Shown here: positions 47,732 to 58,936 of the stretch, one piece after another
Position numbering within the stretch: position 1 is the stretch's first letter
Layout: each line of letters starts with the position of its first letter
DNA from: Brevibacillus gelatini
GTDB taxonomy: Bacteria > Bacillota > Bacilli > Brevibacillales > Brevibacillaceae
Length of the DNA stretch: 64,000 nucleotides
Assembly: GCF_003710935.1 (NCBI RefSeq)
Contig: NZ_RHHS01000017.1
Location: 339,900 to 403,899 of the forward strand
Direction: 5' to 3'
Program-made: the position numbers and the translations under genes
Notes under the pieces: generated by a model
Database searches by the model: none
What the model saw: only the letters and a program-made list of their open reading frames with translations
Told to the model about the DNA's origin: nothing

Positions 47732-48673
47732 TTATGCGTTTGCTCCGGCAGCTTGCAGCTTCGCTTTTTCTTCCTCGACGAAGCGGTTGCGCGGATGCTC
47801 GCGGCATTCGTCGGAGCAGGAACGCTTGTATTTTTGCTCGCACTCAGGGCAGCAGAAGTGCTGTTTGTTGCAGAACGGATTCGCACAGTTTACATAGCGG
47901 TCTTCGACAGTGCCGCAGTAGTAGCAGCGGCCAATCACTACGTCTTCTTCGGTGTGGTTGATCGGTACGGAGATGCGCTCGTCGAACACGTAGCATTTTC
48001 CGTCCCACAGGCGGCCTTTTACTTCCGGGTCTTTACCGTAGGTGACGATTCCGCCGTGGAGCTGGTACACATCTTTAAAGCCTTGTTCCAACAGCACGCC
48101 GGTCAGCTTTTCGCAGCGAATGCCGCCTGTGCAGTAGGTGAGGACTTTTTTGTCCTTGTATTGGCTCATGTTTTTCGCGATCCACTCAGGAAACTCGCGG
48201 GAGGACTCGACTTCCGGACGGATTGCGCCGCGGAAGTGACCGAGATCGTATTCGTAGTAGTTGCGGCCATCGAGGATCACGACGTCCTCTTGCTGCATCA
48301 TTTCGTAAAATTCTTTCGGGCTCAGATATTTCCCGGTTTTGACGTTTGGATCAACATCTTTTTCCAGACGCCAGGTCACCAGTTCTTTTTTCGCGCGGAC
48401 GAACATCTTTTTGAACGCGTGCCCGTCCACCTCGTCTATTTTAAACCACATGTCGGCAAAACGCGGGTCTTTTCGCACATACTCCATGTAGGCATCTGTC
48501 TGCTCAATGGTACCGGATACCGTTCCGTTGATGCCCTCAGGGGCGACGATAATCCGTCCTTTCAGACCAATCTCCTTGCAAAATTGCAAGTGTTCAGCAG
48601 CATACTCCTCATAGTTGTCCACTGGGGTATACTTGTAGTAAAGCAGCACACGATATGGCTTTTGTACTTGCAA
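47732..48673 (-). CDS. trhO: tRNA uridine(34) hydroxylase (rhodanese family)
   Basis: 313 residues. It hydroxylates U34 of tRNAs at the start of 5-(carboxy)methoxyuridine formation. N-terminal YceA/TrhO domain ([16 protein letters not shown]...[17 protein letters not shown]), a rhodanese domain with Cys181 in [10 protein letters not shown], and a C-terminal Cys-rich segment ([29 protein letters not shown]) typical of the Firmicute form. The start is a TTG at 48673-48671, 9 nt after AAAGGTGG; a longer frame runs upstream to 48718 without such a site. Confidence 0.92.
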   Translation of the reverse strand: MQVQKPYRVLLYYKYTPVDNYEEYAAEHLQFCKEIGLKGRIIVAPEGINGTVSGTIEQTDAYMEYVRKDPRFADMWFKIDEVDGHAFKKMFVRAKKELVTWRLEKDVDPNVKTGKYLSPKEFYEMMQQEDVVILDGRNYYEYDLGHFRGAIRPEVESSREFPEWIAKNMSQYKDKKVLTYCTGGIRCEKLTGVLLEQGFKDVYQLHGGIVTYGKDPEVKGRLWDGKCYVFDERISVPINHTEEDVVIGRCYYCGTVEDRYVNCANPFCNKQHFCCPECEQKYKRSCSDECREHPRNRFVEEEKAKLQAAGANA

Positions 48674-48889
48674 GGTACAGTTCCACCTTTCTTTTTCAAT
48701 TGTAGTTTTTTGGTGCAACGGTGATTATAACACAATCAGGTGGCAAAAACCTAGAAAAAAGAAAAGGGATTTGTGAGCGTTCTATGAAAACGCGCCGAAA
48801 ACAGGCAAAAAAGTGGCGAGCTTGCCGGACATCTTGTACACTATGGAAGGAAATCAGCTAATGAGGCGATAGACGAGGAGAGACTTGGA

Positions 48890-49426
48890 ATGAAGCTGAC
48901 AAATGAGCGCCTGGTTGCGCAGGTCAAACTGAAAAAGCTGCATCCGGATGCCGTGATCCCGCAATATGCGCGTGCCATGGACGCCGGATTTGATCTGGTA
49001 GCGGTGGAAGATACGATTATTGCCCCGGGGCAGTCTGCCAAAATCCCGACCGGACTTGCTTTTGCCTTGCCGGAAGGGTATGAGCTGCAAGTGCGCCCGC
49101 GTTCCGGGATTGGCGCGAAGACAAAGCTGCGCCTTTCGAATGCGCCGGGAACTGTCGATGCGGGTTATCGCGGAGAGGTGTGCGTATTGATGGACAACAT
49201 CCGCATTCCTTCCGGCAAGCTCGGCAAAGTATGTCTGGATGCAAGTGAAAAAGAAGTAGAGGTAGCTGAGGAAGTGGACGCGCACAGCTACTTCATCAAG
49301 AAAGGCGACCGGATTGCGCAAGGTGTGATCGGACTGGTCCCTGTTGCCCAATTTGAGGTTGTCGACGAACTGGATGAGACGGAAAGAGGAACGGGCGGCT
49401 TCGGCAGCAGCGGCATCAACGGCTAA
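48890..49426 (+). CDS. dut: dUTP diphosphatase with an internal insertion
   Basis: 178 residues. dUTP to dUMP and pyrophosphate. Motifs: MDAGFDL (motif 1), PRSGIGAK (2), NAPGTVDAGYRGEV (3), KKGDRIAQGVIG (4) and RGTGGFGSSG (5). Between motifs 3 and 4 there are about 30 extra residues (104-134, PSGKLGKVCLDASEKEVEVAEEV), which make it longer than the usual 145-150. GACGAGGAGAG precedes the ATG. Confidence 0.93.
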   Translation: MKLTNERLVAQVKLKKLHPDAVIPQYARAMDAGFDLVAVEDTIIAPGQSAKIPTGLAFALPEGYELQVRPRSGIGAKTKLRLSNAPGTVDAGYRGEVCVLMDNIRIPSGKLGKVCLDASEKEVEVAEEVDAHSYFIKKGDRIAQGVIGLVPVAQFEVVDELDETERGTGGFGSSGING

Positions 49427-49454
49427 GCAAAAGCTGAGACCATCCACAAAAACG

Positions 49455-49505
49455 AAAAGACCCCTGAGAAGCAGCGTATCTGCTGGCAGATCAGGGGTCT
49501 TTTTG
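49455..49505 (+). terminator. Bidirectional terminator between dut and the DUF3846-like gene
   Basis: AAAAGACCCCTGA / TCAGGGGTCTTTTT; T-run on plus, A-run (T-run) on minus. Confidence 0.85.
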
Positions 49506-49536
49506 CTGTACGCTCGCTGTTACGAGCAAGCTGCGA

Positions 49537-49839
49537 TTACACTTTGGACGCAAGGAAGCGGTCGATGCGGCTAATATCTTCCTCCGTGAGCGAGCGTCCG
49601 TCGGCTTTGACGAACACGCACGGACCGTAGACCCAGTCCAGATAGCCGTCAGAGGTAATCGGAAAGTTGTTTCCCAGCACGCCGCGCCCATCTTCATTCA
49701 CAATCAAGGAAATTCCTTCCAGATGATCGTCGGCCACCACTTCAAAGTCGCCGTCCACCAGTTCACTCAAGGAGCTGGTATCGGCAATGTCGAGCTTCTC
49801 CGCCTGTTCATGCGGACGTTTTACATAGACGGTAATCAC
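49537..49839 (-). CDS. DUF3846-like protein
   Basis: 100 residues. The order ISLIVNEDGRG...NFPI...GPCVFVKADGRSLTEEDI matches the layout of DUF3846 proteins (LICNEEGK...NR...G..F..G..SL), which occur in phages, plasmids and Firmicutes; function unknown. Minus-strand ATG at 49839 with AAAGGAG upstream. Confidence 0.7.
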   Translation of the reverse strand: MITVYVKRPHEQAEKLDIADTSSLSELVDGDFEVVADDHLEGISLIVNEDGRGVLGNNFPITSDGYLDWVYGPCVFVKADGRSLTEEDISRIDRFLASKV

Positions 49840-49845
49840 GTTCCT

Positions 49846-50109
49846 TCACTCCTTTGTCCTTTCATCATAACCGAAAGCAAAAAAATGCGCGAGACGGATG
49901 TCCGCGTCGGGTGATTGGACGAGGCGTTCGCCGACCCGCAAGAGCGCGGCGGCCTCAGCCTGCACAAAAGAAACCAGCGGCGCAAGGGAAAGTCTTGATC
50001 CCGAGAATTTGGACTGCCGCTCGCGCTCACCTCGCCCGCCTATGGGGCATAAAGTGGATGGGAAATAAGATTGACAGTGAGGGAAGGGCAGGTATAATCT
50101 AAATATCAA
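49846..50109 (-). CDS. Doubtful short ORF, possible gene remnant
   Basis: 87-codon minus-strand frame that ends 7 nt before the DUF3846-like gene. Its C-terminal half reads like protein (RLSLAPLVSFVQAEAAALLRVGERLVQSPD...), but no start codon has a ribosome-binding site and the TTG start lies inside the divergent sulfate promoter. A remnant or chance frame. Confidence 0.25.
   Translation of the reverse strand: MIFRLYLPFPHCQSYFPSTLCPIGGRGERERQSKFSGSRLSLAPLVSFVQAEAAALLRVGERLVQSPDADIRLAHFFAFGYDERTKE
50071..50098 (+). promoter_or_regulatory. Sigma-A promoter of the sulfate operon
   Basis: Consensus TTGACA (50071-50076), 16-bp spacer, consensus TATAAT (50093-50098). TATTCCGAGTAAAATAG (50111-50127) just downstream recalls half of a CymR-type operator, unproven. 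Confidence 0.85.
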
Positions 50110-50162
50110 AGTATTCCGAGTAAAATAGTATAGATTAAAAACGGGGAGTGAGAGTTACCACA

Positions 50163-51230
50163 ATGAACACCACAAAGGGCAAGATCCATTCCAGTCTGAG
50201 ACGCATCGGAATTGTCGCGTTAGCGATTGCTTTGAGTGGATGCTCCGCGGCGTCGCAAGGAACAGAAACGGGCGGGACAGAGGCGGGAGGCAGCGCGCAA
50301 GCCGTCGAGCTGCTCAATGTCTCCTACGACCCGACGAGAGAATTTTACCAAGAAATTAACACGGAATTTGCCCAAGAGTGGAAGGAGAAAACCGGACAAT
50401 CGGTTACTGTCAAGCAATCTCACGGAGGCTCCGGCAAGCAATCCCGCTCGGTCATCGACGGACTGGAAGCCGATGTCGTGACATTGGCGCTCGCCTACGA
50501 TATTGATGCCCTAGCCGAGCGAGAACTGATTCCGGCCGACTGGCAAAAAAGACTGCCGGATAACAGTTCGCCCTACACCTCGACCATCGTTTTTCTGGTG
50601 CGCAAAGGTAATCCGAAACAGATCAAGGATTGGGACGATCTGGTCAAACCGGGCATCTCGGTCATCACACCGAACCCGAAAACGTCCGGGGGAGCCAGAT
50701 GGAACTACCTCGCTGCCTGGGGCTATGCACTCAAGAAAAACGGGGGAGATGAAGCCAAGGCAAAGGAGTTCGTGGCGGCGCTGTTCAAAAATGTTCCGGT
50801 CCTCGACTCCGGTGCGCGCGGCTCGACGACTACCTTTGTCGAGCGGGGGATTGGCGACGTGCTGATCGCCTGGGAAAACGAAGCGTATCTCGCGGTGAAT
50901 GAACTGGGCAAAGACAAATTCGAGATTGTCAATCCATCCATCAGCATTTTGGCCGAACCGCCTGTTGCCATCGTTGACAAATACGTGGAAAAGCACAAGA
51001 CAAAAGAAGTCGCCGAAGCGTACCTGCAGTTCCTGTATTCAAAGAAAGGACAGGAAATCGCAGCGAAGAATTACTACCGTCCTCGCTCTGAGGAAGTGCT
51101 CAAGGCGCATACACCTGCGTTCTCTGAAATCGAACTGTTCACAATCGACGAACTGTTCGGAGGGTGGACGAAGGCGCAGCAAACGCATTTCTCCGACCAG
51201 GGCGTCTTCGATCAACTGTACCAACCGTAA
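50163..51230 (+). CDS. sbp: Sulfate ABC transporter substrate-binding lipoprotein
   Basis: 355 residues. The signal has a lipobox (ALSGC, Cys near residue 27), then a Gly/Thr-rich linker, then the Sbp fold starting [17 protein letters not shown] with [32 protein letters not shown], which is diagnostic of sulfate/thiosulfate-binding proteins. It captures sulfate outside the membrane for CysTWA. The ATG at 50163 is 14 nt after GGGGAG, a long spacing; the GTG at 50148 overlaps that site. First gene of a four-gene operon. Confidence 0.95.
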   Translation: MNTTKGKIHSSLRRIGIVALAIALSGCSAASQGTETGGTEAGGSAQAVELLNVSYDPTREFYQEINTEFAQEWKEKTGQSVTVKQSHGGSGKQSRSVIDGLEADVVTLALAYDIDALAERELIPADWQKRLPDNSSPYTSTIVFLVRKGNPKQIKDWDDLVKPGISVITPNPKTSGGARWNYLAAWGYALKKNGGDEAKAKEFVAALFKNVPVLDSGARGSTTTFVERGIGDVLIAWENEAYLAVNELGKDKFEIVNPSISILAEPPVAIVDKYVEKHKTKEVAEAYLQFLYSKKGQEIAAKNYYRPRSEEVLKAHTPAFSEIELFTIDELFGGWTKAQQTHFSDQGVFDQLYQP

Positions 51231-51270
51231 ACGCCAGAAAACATAACCTGTCATCAGAGGAGTCAGCTCC

Positions 51271-52107
51271 ATGAAAAAATTATTTTCGCGCAGGGGGTTT
51301 TTGCCGGGCTTCGGGATGACGATGGGCTACACCATCATTTATTTGAGCCTGCTGGTGCTGATCCCCCTGTCGGTCCTTTTTTTAAAAGCTTCCACATTAA
51401 GCTGGGAACAATTTGTGGGCACGATTCTCGATGCGCGCGTGCTCGCTTCGATTCGCGTCAGTATTCTCACTTCTTTTTTTGCCGCCTGTGTCAATGCCGT
51501 ATTCGGCGTCCTGGTCGCCTGGGTGCTGACCCGCTACCAGTTTCCCGGCAAACGCATCATTGACGGCATCGTCGACCTCCCGTTTGCCTTGCCGACAGCA
51601 GTAGGCGGGATTGCGCTCACCTCCATCTACGCTGAAAACGGGTGGATCGGGCAGTATTTGGCGGAGTGGGGGATCAAAGTCGCGTATACGCCAATCGGCA
51701 TCTGGGTGGCCTTGACGTTTATCGGTCTGCCGTTTGTCGTGCGGACGGTGCAGCCTGTCTTGCAGGACTGGGATCTGCAGATGGAGGAAGCGGCTGCGAC
51801 GTTGGGGGCGACACGCTTTCACACGTTTACCCGCGTCATTTTGCCCCATTTGCTGCCGGCGATCATTACCGGCTTTGCCCTTGCTTTTGCCCGAGCGCTC
51901 GGCGAGTACGGTTCTGTCGTCTTTATTTCCGGCAATATGCCGCTCAAGACAGAAATTGTGCCGCTGCTCATCATGACAAAGCTGGAGCAGTTCGACTACG
52001 CGGGCGCGACAGCGATTGCGACGGTCATGCTCGTTGCCTCGTTTGTCATGCTGCTGATGATTAACTACTTGCAATGGAGGATGAACAAATTCGATGCGGC
52101 ACGATAG
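51271..52107 (+). CDS. cysT: Sulfate ABC transporter permease CysT
   Basis: 278 residues with six predicted membrane helices. The EAA loop for the ATPase is EEAAATLGATRFHTFTRVILP around residues 172-192. ARALGEYGSVVFISGNMPLKTEI is typical of CysT/CysU. AGAGGAG lies before the ATG, 40 nt after sbp. Confidence 0.95.
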   Translation: MKKLFSRRGFLPGFGMTMGYTIIYLSLLVLIPLSVLFLKASTLSWEQFVGTILDARVLASIRVSILTSFFAACVNAVFGVLVAWVLTRYQFPGKRIIDGIVDLPFALPTAVGGIALTSIYAENGWIGQYLAEWGIKVAYTPIGIWVALTFIGLPFVVRTVQPVLQDWDLQMEEAAATLGATRFHTFTRVILPHLLPAIITGFALAFARALGEYGSVVFISGNMPLKTEIVPLLIMTKLEQFDYAGATAIATVMLVASFVMLLMINYLQWRMNKFDAAR

Positions 52108-52119
52108 AGGGTGTGACCA

Positions 52120-52986
52120 ATGAAGCATGTAACGGAGCCAGCCTACGTGCGCTGGAGCTTGATCGCGGTTGCTTTTCTGTTTCTCGGACTGTTTCTCATC
52201 CTGCCGCTGATTGCCGTCTTTACCGAGGCGTTCAAGCAGGGGGCAGACGTGTTTTTCGCCGCCATTTCCGACCCGGAAACGCTGTCGGCGGTCAAATTGA
52301 CGCTTTTGGTCGCCGCCATCAGCGTGCCGTTGAACGTCACGTTTGGCGTCGCCGCTGCGTGGGCCATCGCGAAGTTTTCGTTTCGCGGCAAAAATGTGCT
52401 GCTGACGCTGATTGATTTGCCCTTTGCAGTGTCGCCTGTCATCGCCGGGCTGATTTTCGTTCTCCTGTTTGGCAGCGAAGGAATTGCCGCGCCGTTGTTG
52501 GCTACGCTTGATCTGAAAATCATTTTCGCCGTGCCGGGCATTGTGCTGGCGACGACTTTTGTCACGTTTCCGTTTGTCGCTCGCGAGCTGATCCCCGTGA
52601 TGGAGGCGCAGGGCAAGGACGAAGAGGAAGCGGCCGTGTCGCTCGGGGCGAGCGGCTGGAAAACGTTTTGGCGCGTCACCTTGCCGAATGTGAAATGGGG
52701 CATACTGTATGGCGTCATTCTCTGCAATGCCCGGGCGATGGGCGAATTTGGCGCTGTCTCGGTCGTTTCCGGACATATTCGCGGCATGACCAACACGCTG
52801 CCTCTGCACGTGGAGATTTTGTACAACGAATACCAGTTTGCTGCGGCTTTTTCGGTCGCGACGCTACTCGCTGTGCTGGCACTGGTTACGCTCGTCGTAA
52901 AAAGCGTAATCGAGTGGAAAACAGAGCGACAGTTCGAGGTGGAAGAGGAATATCACTTTGACGTGTCAGGAGAGAGGGCAGGATGA
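52120..52986 (+). CDS. cysW: Sulfate ABC transporter permease CysW
   Basis: 288 residues, six predicted membrane helices. The EAA loop is [22 protein letters not shown], and [19 protein letters not shown] is typical of CysW. It pairs with CysT to form the channel. It starts 12 nt after cysT and overlaps cysA by 4 nt. Confidence 0.95.
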   Translation: MKHVTEPAYVRWSLIAVAFLFLGLFLILPLIAVFTEAFKQGADVFFAAISDPETLSAVKLTLLVAAISVPLNVTFGVAAAWAIAKFSFRGKNVLLTLIDLPFAVSPVIAGLIFVLLFGSEGIAAPLLATLDLKIIFAVPGIVLATTFVTFPFVARELIPVMEAQGKDEEEAAVSLGASGWKTFWRVTLPNVKWGILYGVILCNARAMGEFGAVSVVSGHIRGMTNTLPLHVEILYNEYQFAAAFSVATLLAVLALVTLVVKSVIEWKTERQFEVEEEYHFDVSGERAG

Positions 52987-54098
52987 GCATTGAGGTTGTC
53001 AACATTTCAAAGACGTACAAAAACTTTACCGCGCTGCAAAATGTCAATTTGCACATTCCCGAAGGCGAACTGGTCGCGCTGTTAGGCCCGTCCGGCTCCG
53101 GCAAGACGACCCTGCTCCGGCTGATCGCCGGACTGGAGCAGGCGCAGCAAGGGAGCATCCTGTTTAACGGCGAGGACAATACAAATCGGGATGTGCGCGA
53201 GCGTCAAGTCGGGTTTGTGTTCCAGCATTACGCCCTGTTTCGGCACATGACGATTTTTGACAACATCGCATTCGGTCTGACCGTCCGTCCCCGCAAAACA
53301 AGGCCAAGCAAAGCAGAGATTCGCGAAAAAGTGCATTCGCTGCTCAGGTTGGTGCAATTGGAAGGGCTGGCGCATCGCTATCCTTCGCAATTGTCCGGGG
53401 GACAGCGACAGCGTGTCGCGCTGGCCAGAGCGCTTGCGGTGGAGCCAAAATTTTTGCTTCTGGATGAGCCTTTTGGCGCATTGGACACAAAAGTCAGGCA
53501 GGAGTTGCGGCGCTGGCTGCGCCATTTGCACGGAAAGCTCGGCTTGACGATTTTGTTCGTGACGCACGACCAGGAAGAAGCGATGGAGCTGGCAGACCGC
53601 GTCGTCGTCATGAATGAAGGCAGGGTGGAACAGGTCGGCACGCCCGAAGAAATTTACCACAAGCCTGCCAACCCGTTTGTCTACAGCTTCCTTGGCCGAG
53701 TCAACCTGTTTCACGGGCGGATTCAGGACGGACGGATCAAGCTGGGGGAAGCGGAGTTCGAGGCGGAGCACGCTCATTTTGATGGGCCGGCTGTCGGCTA
53801 CATGCGTCCGCATGACGTGGAAGTGTCGCTGCACCCGCCGAAATCGTCCGCGACCACAGCCGTTCGGGCGCAAATCGAACGGATTACACCGCTCGGCCCG
53901 TTCGTCCGTCTGGAATTGAAGCGGCTGGATACGAAGGAAGTGTTTGAAGCGGAGATGAGCCGTCAGCGGTTTTTGGAGCTGAACGTGGTCGAAGGCGGCT
54001 TGGTGTACGTGACGCTGCACAACGTCTCCATTTTTGTGGAAAACGCGCCGGCGATCAAGCCAACGCGGGTCTACGTTCCGCAGCAGGTCAGCATTTGA
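52983..54098 (+). CDS. cysA: Sulfate ABC transporter ATP-binding protein
   Basis: 371 residues. Walker [10 protein letters not shown] (about 37-45), Q-loop in VFQHYALF, signature [15 protein letters not shown], Walker [13 protein letters not shown] and the H-loop [14 protein letters not shown], then a C-terminal TOBE-type regulatory domain (about 240-360). It energises CysTW. ATGA overlap with cysW. Confidence 0.96.
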   Translation: MSIEVVNISKTYKNFTALQNVNLHIPEGELVALLGPSGSGKTTLLRLIAGLEQAQQGSILFNGEDNTNRDVRERQVGFVFQHYALFRHMTIFDNIAFGLTVRPRKTRPSKAEIREKVHSLLRLVQLEGLAHRYPSQLSGGQRQRVALARALAVEPKFLLLDEPFGALDTKVRQELRRWLRHLHGKLGLTILFVTHDQEEAMELADRVVVMNEGRVEQVGTPEEIYHKPANPFVYSFLGRVNLFHGRIQDGRIKLGEAEFEAEHAHFDGPAVGYMRPHDVEVSLHPPKSSATTAVRAQIERITPLGPFVRLELKRLDTKEVFEAEMSRQRFLELNVVEGGLVYVTLHNVSIFVENAPAIKPTRVYVPQQVSI

Positions 54099-54120
54099 AC
54101 GATCACGACAAAACGAAGGC

Positions 54121-54156
54121 AAAACCGGTCTGCACAAAAAGGCAGGCCGGTTTTCG
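54121..54156 (+). terminator. Terminator of the sulfate operon
   Basis: AAAACCGGTCTGC / GCAGGCCGGTTTT across an 8-nt loop; symmetric enough to act also for the minus-strand small ORF. Confidence 0.85.
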
Positions 54157-54171
54157 CGTGGAAGGGCACGA

Positions 54172-54288
54172 TTATTCGCCCCGTTGCTTGGAGCGAGTTT
54201 CTTCCTTGCCGACCGTCGTCGAAGAGCGGGTCTGGGAAGGATTTTCTTTTTTGCCCATCTCGTTTTTGACTCCGTTGTGCTTGGACAT
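54172..54288 (-). CDS. 38-residue hydrophilic small protein
   Basis: Minus-strand ATG at 54288 behind AGAAAGAGGT, stop at 54172, directly before a terminator. The product starts MSKHNGVKNEMGKKENPSQ and is rich in Lys, Glu, Ser and Thr with no hydrophobic core, as in minor small spore proteins of Bacilli (inference from composition only). A start signal, a terminator and no overlapping gene support it as real. Confidence 0.55.
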   Translation of the reverse strand: MSKHNGVKNEMGKKENPSQTRSSTTVGKEETRSKQRGE

Positions 54289-54426
54289 TGTCACGACCTC
54301 TTTCTTCGTTAGGGTGGAAATACAGTGGTAGCATTCCCGGTTTTGCAACAATCCATGAGGAAAAGTGTCAAGGCTGAGATTTGTCGCAGCGGCAATTCTT
54401 TTGCAATATGAGGTTGGCTCTGGTAA

Positions 54427-56082
<1,656 letters not shown>

Positions 56083-56087
56083 AAGCG

Positions 56088-56136
56088 AAAACCCGTATCC
56101 TGCGCACCAATCGTTGTGCCGGATACGGGTTTTTTT
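56088..56136 (+). terminator. Terminator of the ABC-F gene
   Basis: AACCCGTATCC / GGATACGGGTT with inner GCAC/GTGC stem, then seven T. Confidence 0.9.
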
Positions 56137-56157
56137 GGCGGTTAAAAAAGCAGGCTG

Positions 56158-56349
56158 CTAGGGTGTGGACGGCTCGTCCTCCAGCAACTCCACTTTGTTC
56201 AAAAACGACTCCTTGCTGGAAAAAATCACGCGTTCCTTACGCGGAGCCGTAAAAAAGACGACGATGTACTGCTCGTCGATGTATTCAACGATTCCGCGTT
56301 TCTTCGGACGCTCTTTCGTTTTCACAGGCTTGTTCAACCATTCATCCAT
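56158..56349 (-). CDS. Small basic protein of unknown function
   Basis: 63 residues, starting MDEWLNKPVKTKERPKKRG; ATG at 56349 with AGGAGGA upstream. The middle (GIVEYIDEQYIVVFFTAPRKERVIFSS) looks like a small SH3-like beta barrel. No family is recognised. Confidence 0.65.
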   Translation of the reverse strand: MDEWLNKPVKTKERPKKRGIVEYIDEQYIVVFFTAPRKERVIFSSKESFLNKVELLEDEPSTP

Positions 56350-56554
56350 CTGGATTCCTCCTATGTCTCACGTAGCTATTATACCAGCTTTCGAAGGGAT
56401 GAACGTAACGTAAAAAACGAACGGACATCCTGTTTCGCCGGAGCAGTCGCCTCAACGTCCAGCCTTTGCACTTGTTTATCTGGAAAGAGAGACTTTCCCG
56501 ATCATTTTTGATATATTTTAGACATCTGGAAAAAAGGAAGGAAGGAAGATTGCC

Positions 56555-57412
56555 GTGAAAATGCGCGTCTCCGCAGTGCAGTACCATCTGCATACGATAC
56601 ATAGCTTTGAAGATTTTGCCAATCAAGTCGAGCACTACGTCCGTAACGCCCAGGAGTACGACAGCGAATTTTTGCTGTTTCCGGAATTGTTCACCACCCA
56701 GCTCATGTCCATCGGTGACGGACAAGGAAACGCTTTGCCGATTACAGCGCTGCCGTCCTTTACAGAGCGGTACGTGCAGCTGTTTACTTCGCTTGCTGCC
56801 AAGTACGACATGCACCTCATCGGCGGCACGCACATTATCGAGGAAAACGGCAAGCTGTACAACACCGCCTTTTTGTTCTACCCGGACGGACGGGTGGGCC
56901 AGCAAAAGAAAATCCACATCACGCCCTGGGAAATCAAAGGCTGGAACATGGGGGCAGGCGACGCGCTGCAAATTTTTGAAACCGACAAAGGCAAGGTCGC
57001 GCTGATTATTTGCTACGACATCGAGTTTCCCGAGTGGGTGCGCATCGCCAAGGCTCGCGGCGCAGACGTCATTTTCTGTCCGTCCTGCACCGACGACCGC
57101 CACGCTTTCCATCGCGTACGCTACACGAGCCATGCGCGCACCATCGAAAATCAGGTGTACGTCGTTCTGACGGGGACAGTAGGTTCGCTGCCGACAGTCG
57201 ACTTTATGCGTGCCAACTTCGGTCAGGCGGCGATTTTGACGCCAAACGATGTGCCGTTCCCGCCGCGCGGAGTGCTTGCTGAAGGCGAAATCAACCAGGA
57301 CATGCTCGTGACCGCCGACCTTGACCTGTCGCTGTTGTACGAAGTGCGGGAAAAAGGCTCGGTGACAACGTGGCGCGACCGTCGCACAGACCTGTATCCC
57401 GATTGGAGCTAG
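56555..57412 (+). CDS. Carbon-nitrogen hydrolase (YhcX C-terminal-half homologue)
   Basis: 285 residues of the nitrilase superfamily with Glu44 (LLFPELF), Lys119 (QQKKIHITPWE) and Cys153 (LIICYDIEFPE), so an amidase-type hydrolase rather than a true nitrilase. The sequence corresponds to the second half of B. subtilis YhcX, in which a GNAT domain is fused in front. GTG 56555 has GGAAGGAAG upstream. The GNAT partner follows 27 nt later as a separate gene. Confidence 0.88.
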   Translation: MKMRVSAVQYHLHTIHSFEDFANQVEHYVRNAQEYDSEFLLFPELFTTQLMSIGDGQGNALPITALPSFTERYVQLFTSLAAKYDMHLIGGTHIIEENGKLYNTAFLFYPDGRVGQQKKIHITPWEIKGWNMGAGDALQIFETDKGKVALIICYDIEFPEWVRIAKARGADVIFCPSCTDDRHAFHRVRYTSHARTIENQVYVVLTGTVGSLPTVDFMRANFGQAAILTPNDVPFPPRGVLAEGEINQDMLVTADLDLSLLYEVREKGSVTTWRDRRTDLYPDWS

Positions 57413-57439
57413 CATCTCGCGAACAGACGGAGGATGGAA

Positions 57440-58108
57440 ATGTACCGCAAAGAACTGTATGTGTTTGAAGGGGACAAGCCGCGCAAGGCTGTCATCCGCA
57501 ACTACAACCGCTCCGACTTTTTCGAGCTGATCCAGATTCAGGCGGAGAGCTTCCCGCCGCCGTTTCCATCCGAGCTGTGGTGGAACCAGGAGCAGCTCAC
57601 CAACCACATTACGCTGTTTCCCGAGGGCGCGATTTGCGTGGAGGTGGACGGTGTCCTGGCAGGCTCGATGACCGGACTGCTCGTGACATTCGATCCTGCG
57701 CACCCGGAGCACAAGTGGGCAGACGTGACCGACAACGGTTACATCCGCAACCACGATCCAAACGGGGACACGCTGTACATCGTGGACATCTGCATCCGGC
57801 CGAGCCACCGCAAACTCGGACTCGGACAACTGATGATGCAGGCAATGTACGAGCTGGTCGTCCAAAAAGGCTTGAAACGGCTTTTGGGCGGCGGAAGAAT
57901 GCCTGGTTACGGCCGCTATGCAGATGAGTGGACGCCGGAGCAATACGTCGAGCGCGTGGTGGCGGGAGAGGTCAAAGACCCGGTCATTACGTTTCTCATG
58001 CGTTGTGGCCGGATGCCTGTGCAAATTGTGCCGAACTATTTGGAGGACGAGGAGTCCCGCAACTACGCCGTGCTGATGGAGTGGAAAAACCCGTTTCTCG
58101 CACGCTAG
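57440..58108 (+). CDS. GNAT acetyltransferase (YhcX N-terminal-half homologue)
   Basis: 222 residues from ATG 57440, 6 nt after GGAGG; the ATG at 57434 abuts that site. The acetyl-CoA motif is ICIRPSHRKLGLGQLMMQAMYE, followed by the long extension GGGRMPGYGRYADEWTPEQYVERV typical of the GNAT half of YhcX-type bifunctional proteins. With the hydrolase gene it forms a two-gene version of that fusion, in the reverse order. Substrate unknown. Confidence 0.87.
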   Translation: MYRKELYVFEGDKPRKAVIRNYNRSDFFELIQIQAESFPPPFPSELWWNQEQLTNHITLFPEGAICVEVDGVLAGSMTGLLVTFDPAHPEHKWADVTDNGYIRNHDPNGDTLYIVDICIRPSHRKLGLGQLMMQAMYELVVQKGLKRLLGGGRMPGYGRYADEWTPEQYVERVVAGEVKDPVITFLMRCGRMPVQIVPNYLEDEESRNYAVLMEWKNPFLAR

Positions 58109-58155
58109 GCGACGAACGAATTACCGATTTTTCAGAACCAGGAGGATGAATCACG

Positions 58156-58827
58156 ATGGAATTTGTACGCATTCAACATATTGACAATCCGCTGTTTGCC
58201 AAAATGCACCGCTTGATGCAGGAAGTTTTCCCGCCAGAGGAGGTTCTCGCCTACGAATTGTGGAAAGAGCCGCTCGAAGACCCGGGAATTCGCGTATTTG
58301 TGGCCGTACATGAAGGCGAGGTAGTCGGCGCTACCGAATACCGCTACTATCCTGATCTGAACGTCGCCATGACCGACTTCACCATTATCGGGCGGGAAGG
58401 GCTTGGCGTAGGCCGTTTTCTGGCGAGAGAGCGGCAAAAAGACCTGCTCGCGCTGGCGAAGGAAAATGGCAAGGAACTGTACGGCATGTTTGCCGAAATT
58501 TACGATCCGTACCGCGTGCAGGAGCACAGCTTTGGCGGCATCAAGCCGATGGACCCGTTCGTGCGCCGGGAAGTTCTTTCCCATCTGGGCTACAAGCGCA
58601 CGAATATCGCGTATGTGCATCCATCCTGGCAAAACGATGGTGAAGCAGTAGCTGGACTCGACCTTGGCTTCCTGCCGACGAATGAAGAGCAGACAAGTCT
58701 GGAGGCAGAACTGATCGTCACTTTCCTCAAGCGCTATTACGCCGTCCTGCCGCAAAAGCCGCAAGCTTGGCTGGACATGGTGGCAGAGCTTGAGAGCAAG
58801 GAAAGCGTAGAGCTTCTGCCGATCTAA
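58156..58827 (+). CDS. GNAT-like protein of unknown function
   Basis: 223 residues. The first 150 residues have a GNAT outline (VFVAVHEGEVVGATEYRYYPDLNVAMTDFTIIGREGLGVGRFLARER), but the acetyl-CoA loop is atypical (REGLGVGR), and a C-terminal extension of about 70 residues follows. CAGGAGGATG precedes the ATG. It is 47 nt downstream of the previous GNAT gene, in the same transcript. Confidence 0.75.
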   Translation: MEFVRIQHIDNPLFAKMHRLMQEVFPPEEVLAYELWKEPLEDPGIRVFVAVHEGEVVGATEYRYYPDLNVAMTDFTIIGREGLGVGRFLARERQKDLLALAKENGKELYGMFAEIYDPYRVQEHSFGGIKPMDPFVRREVLSHLGYKRTNIAYVHPSWQNDGEAVAGLDLGFLPTNEEQTSLEAELIVTFLKRYYAVLPQKPQAWLDMVAELESKESVELLPI

Positions 58828-58856
58828 TCCCAAAGCGATACACAGCACGAACCGAC

Positions 58857-58897
58857 ACTCCTGTGGAGCTCACCAGCCTGGCTTCACGGGAGTTTTT
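58857..58897 (+). terminator. Terminator
   Basis: ACTCCTGTG / CACGGGAGT across a 19-nt loop, then five T. Confidence 0.75.
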
Positions 58898-58936
58898 CTT
58901 CTCCCATCCGCTCTGGCCAGACAGGGGTGAAAAAGA

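Noticed and set aside
56342..58024. 560-codon minus-strand frame
   Set aside because: It runs antisense through the hydrolase and GNAT genes, which have clear motifs and ribosome-binding sites.
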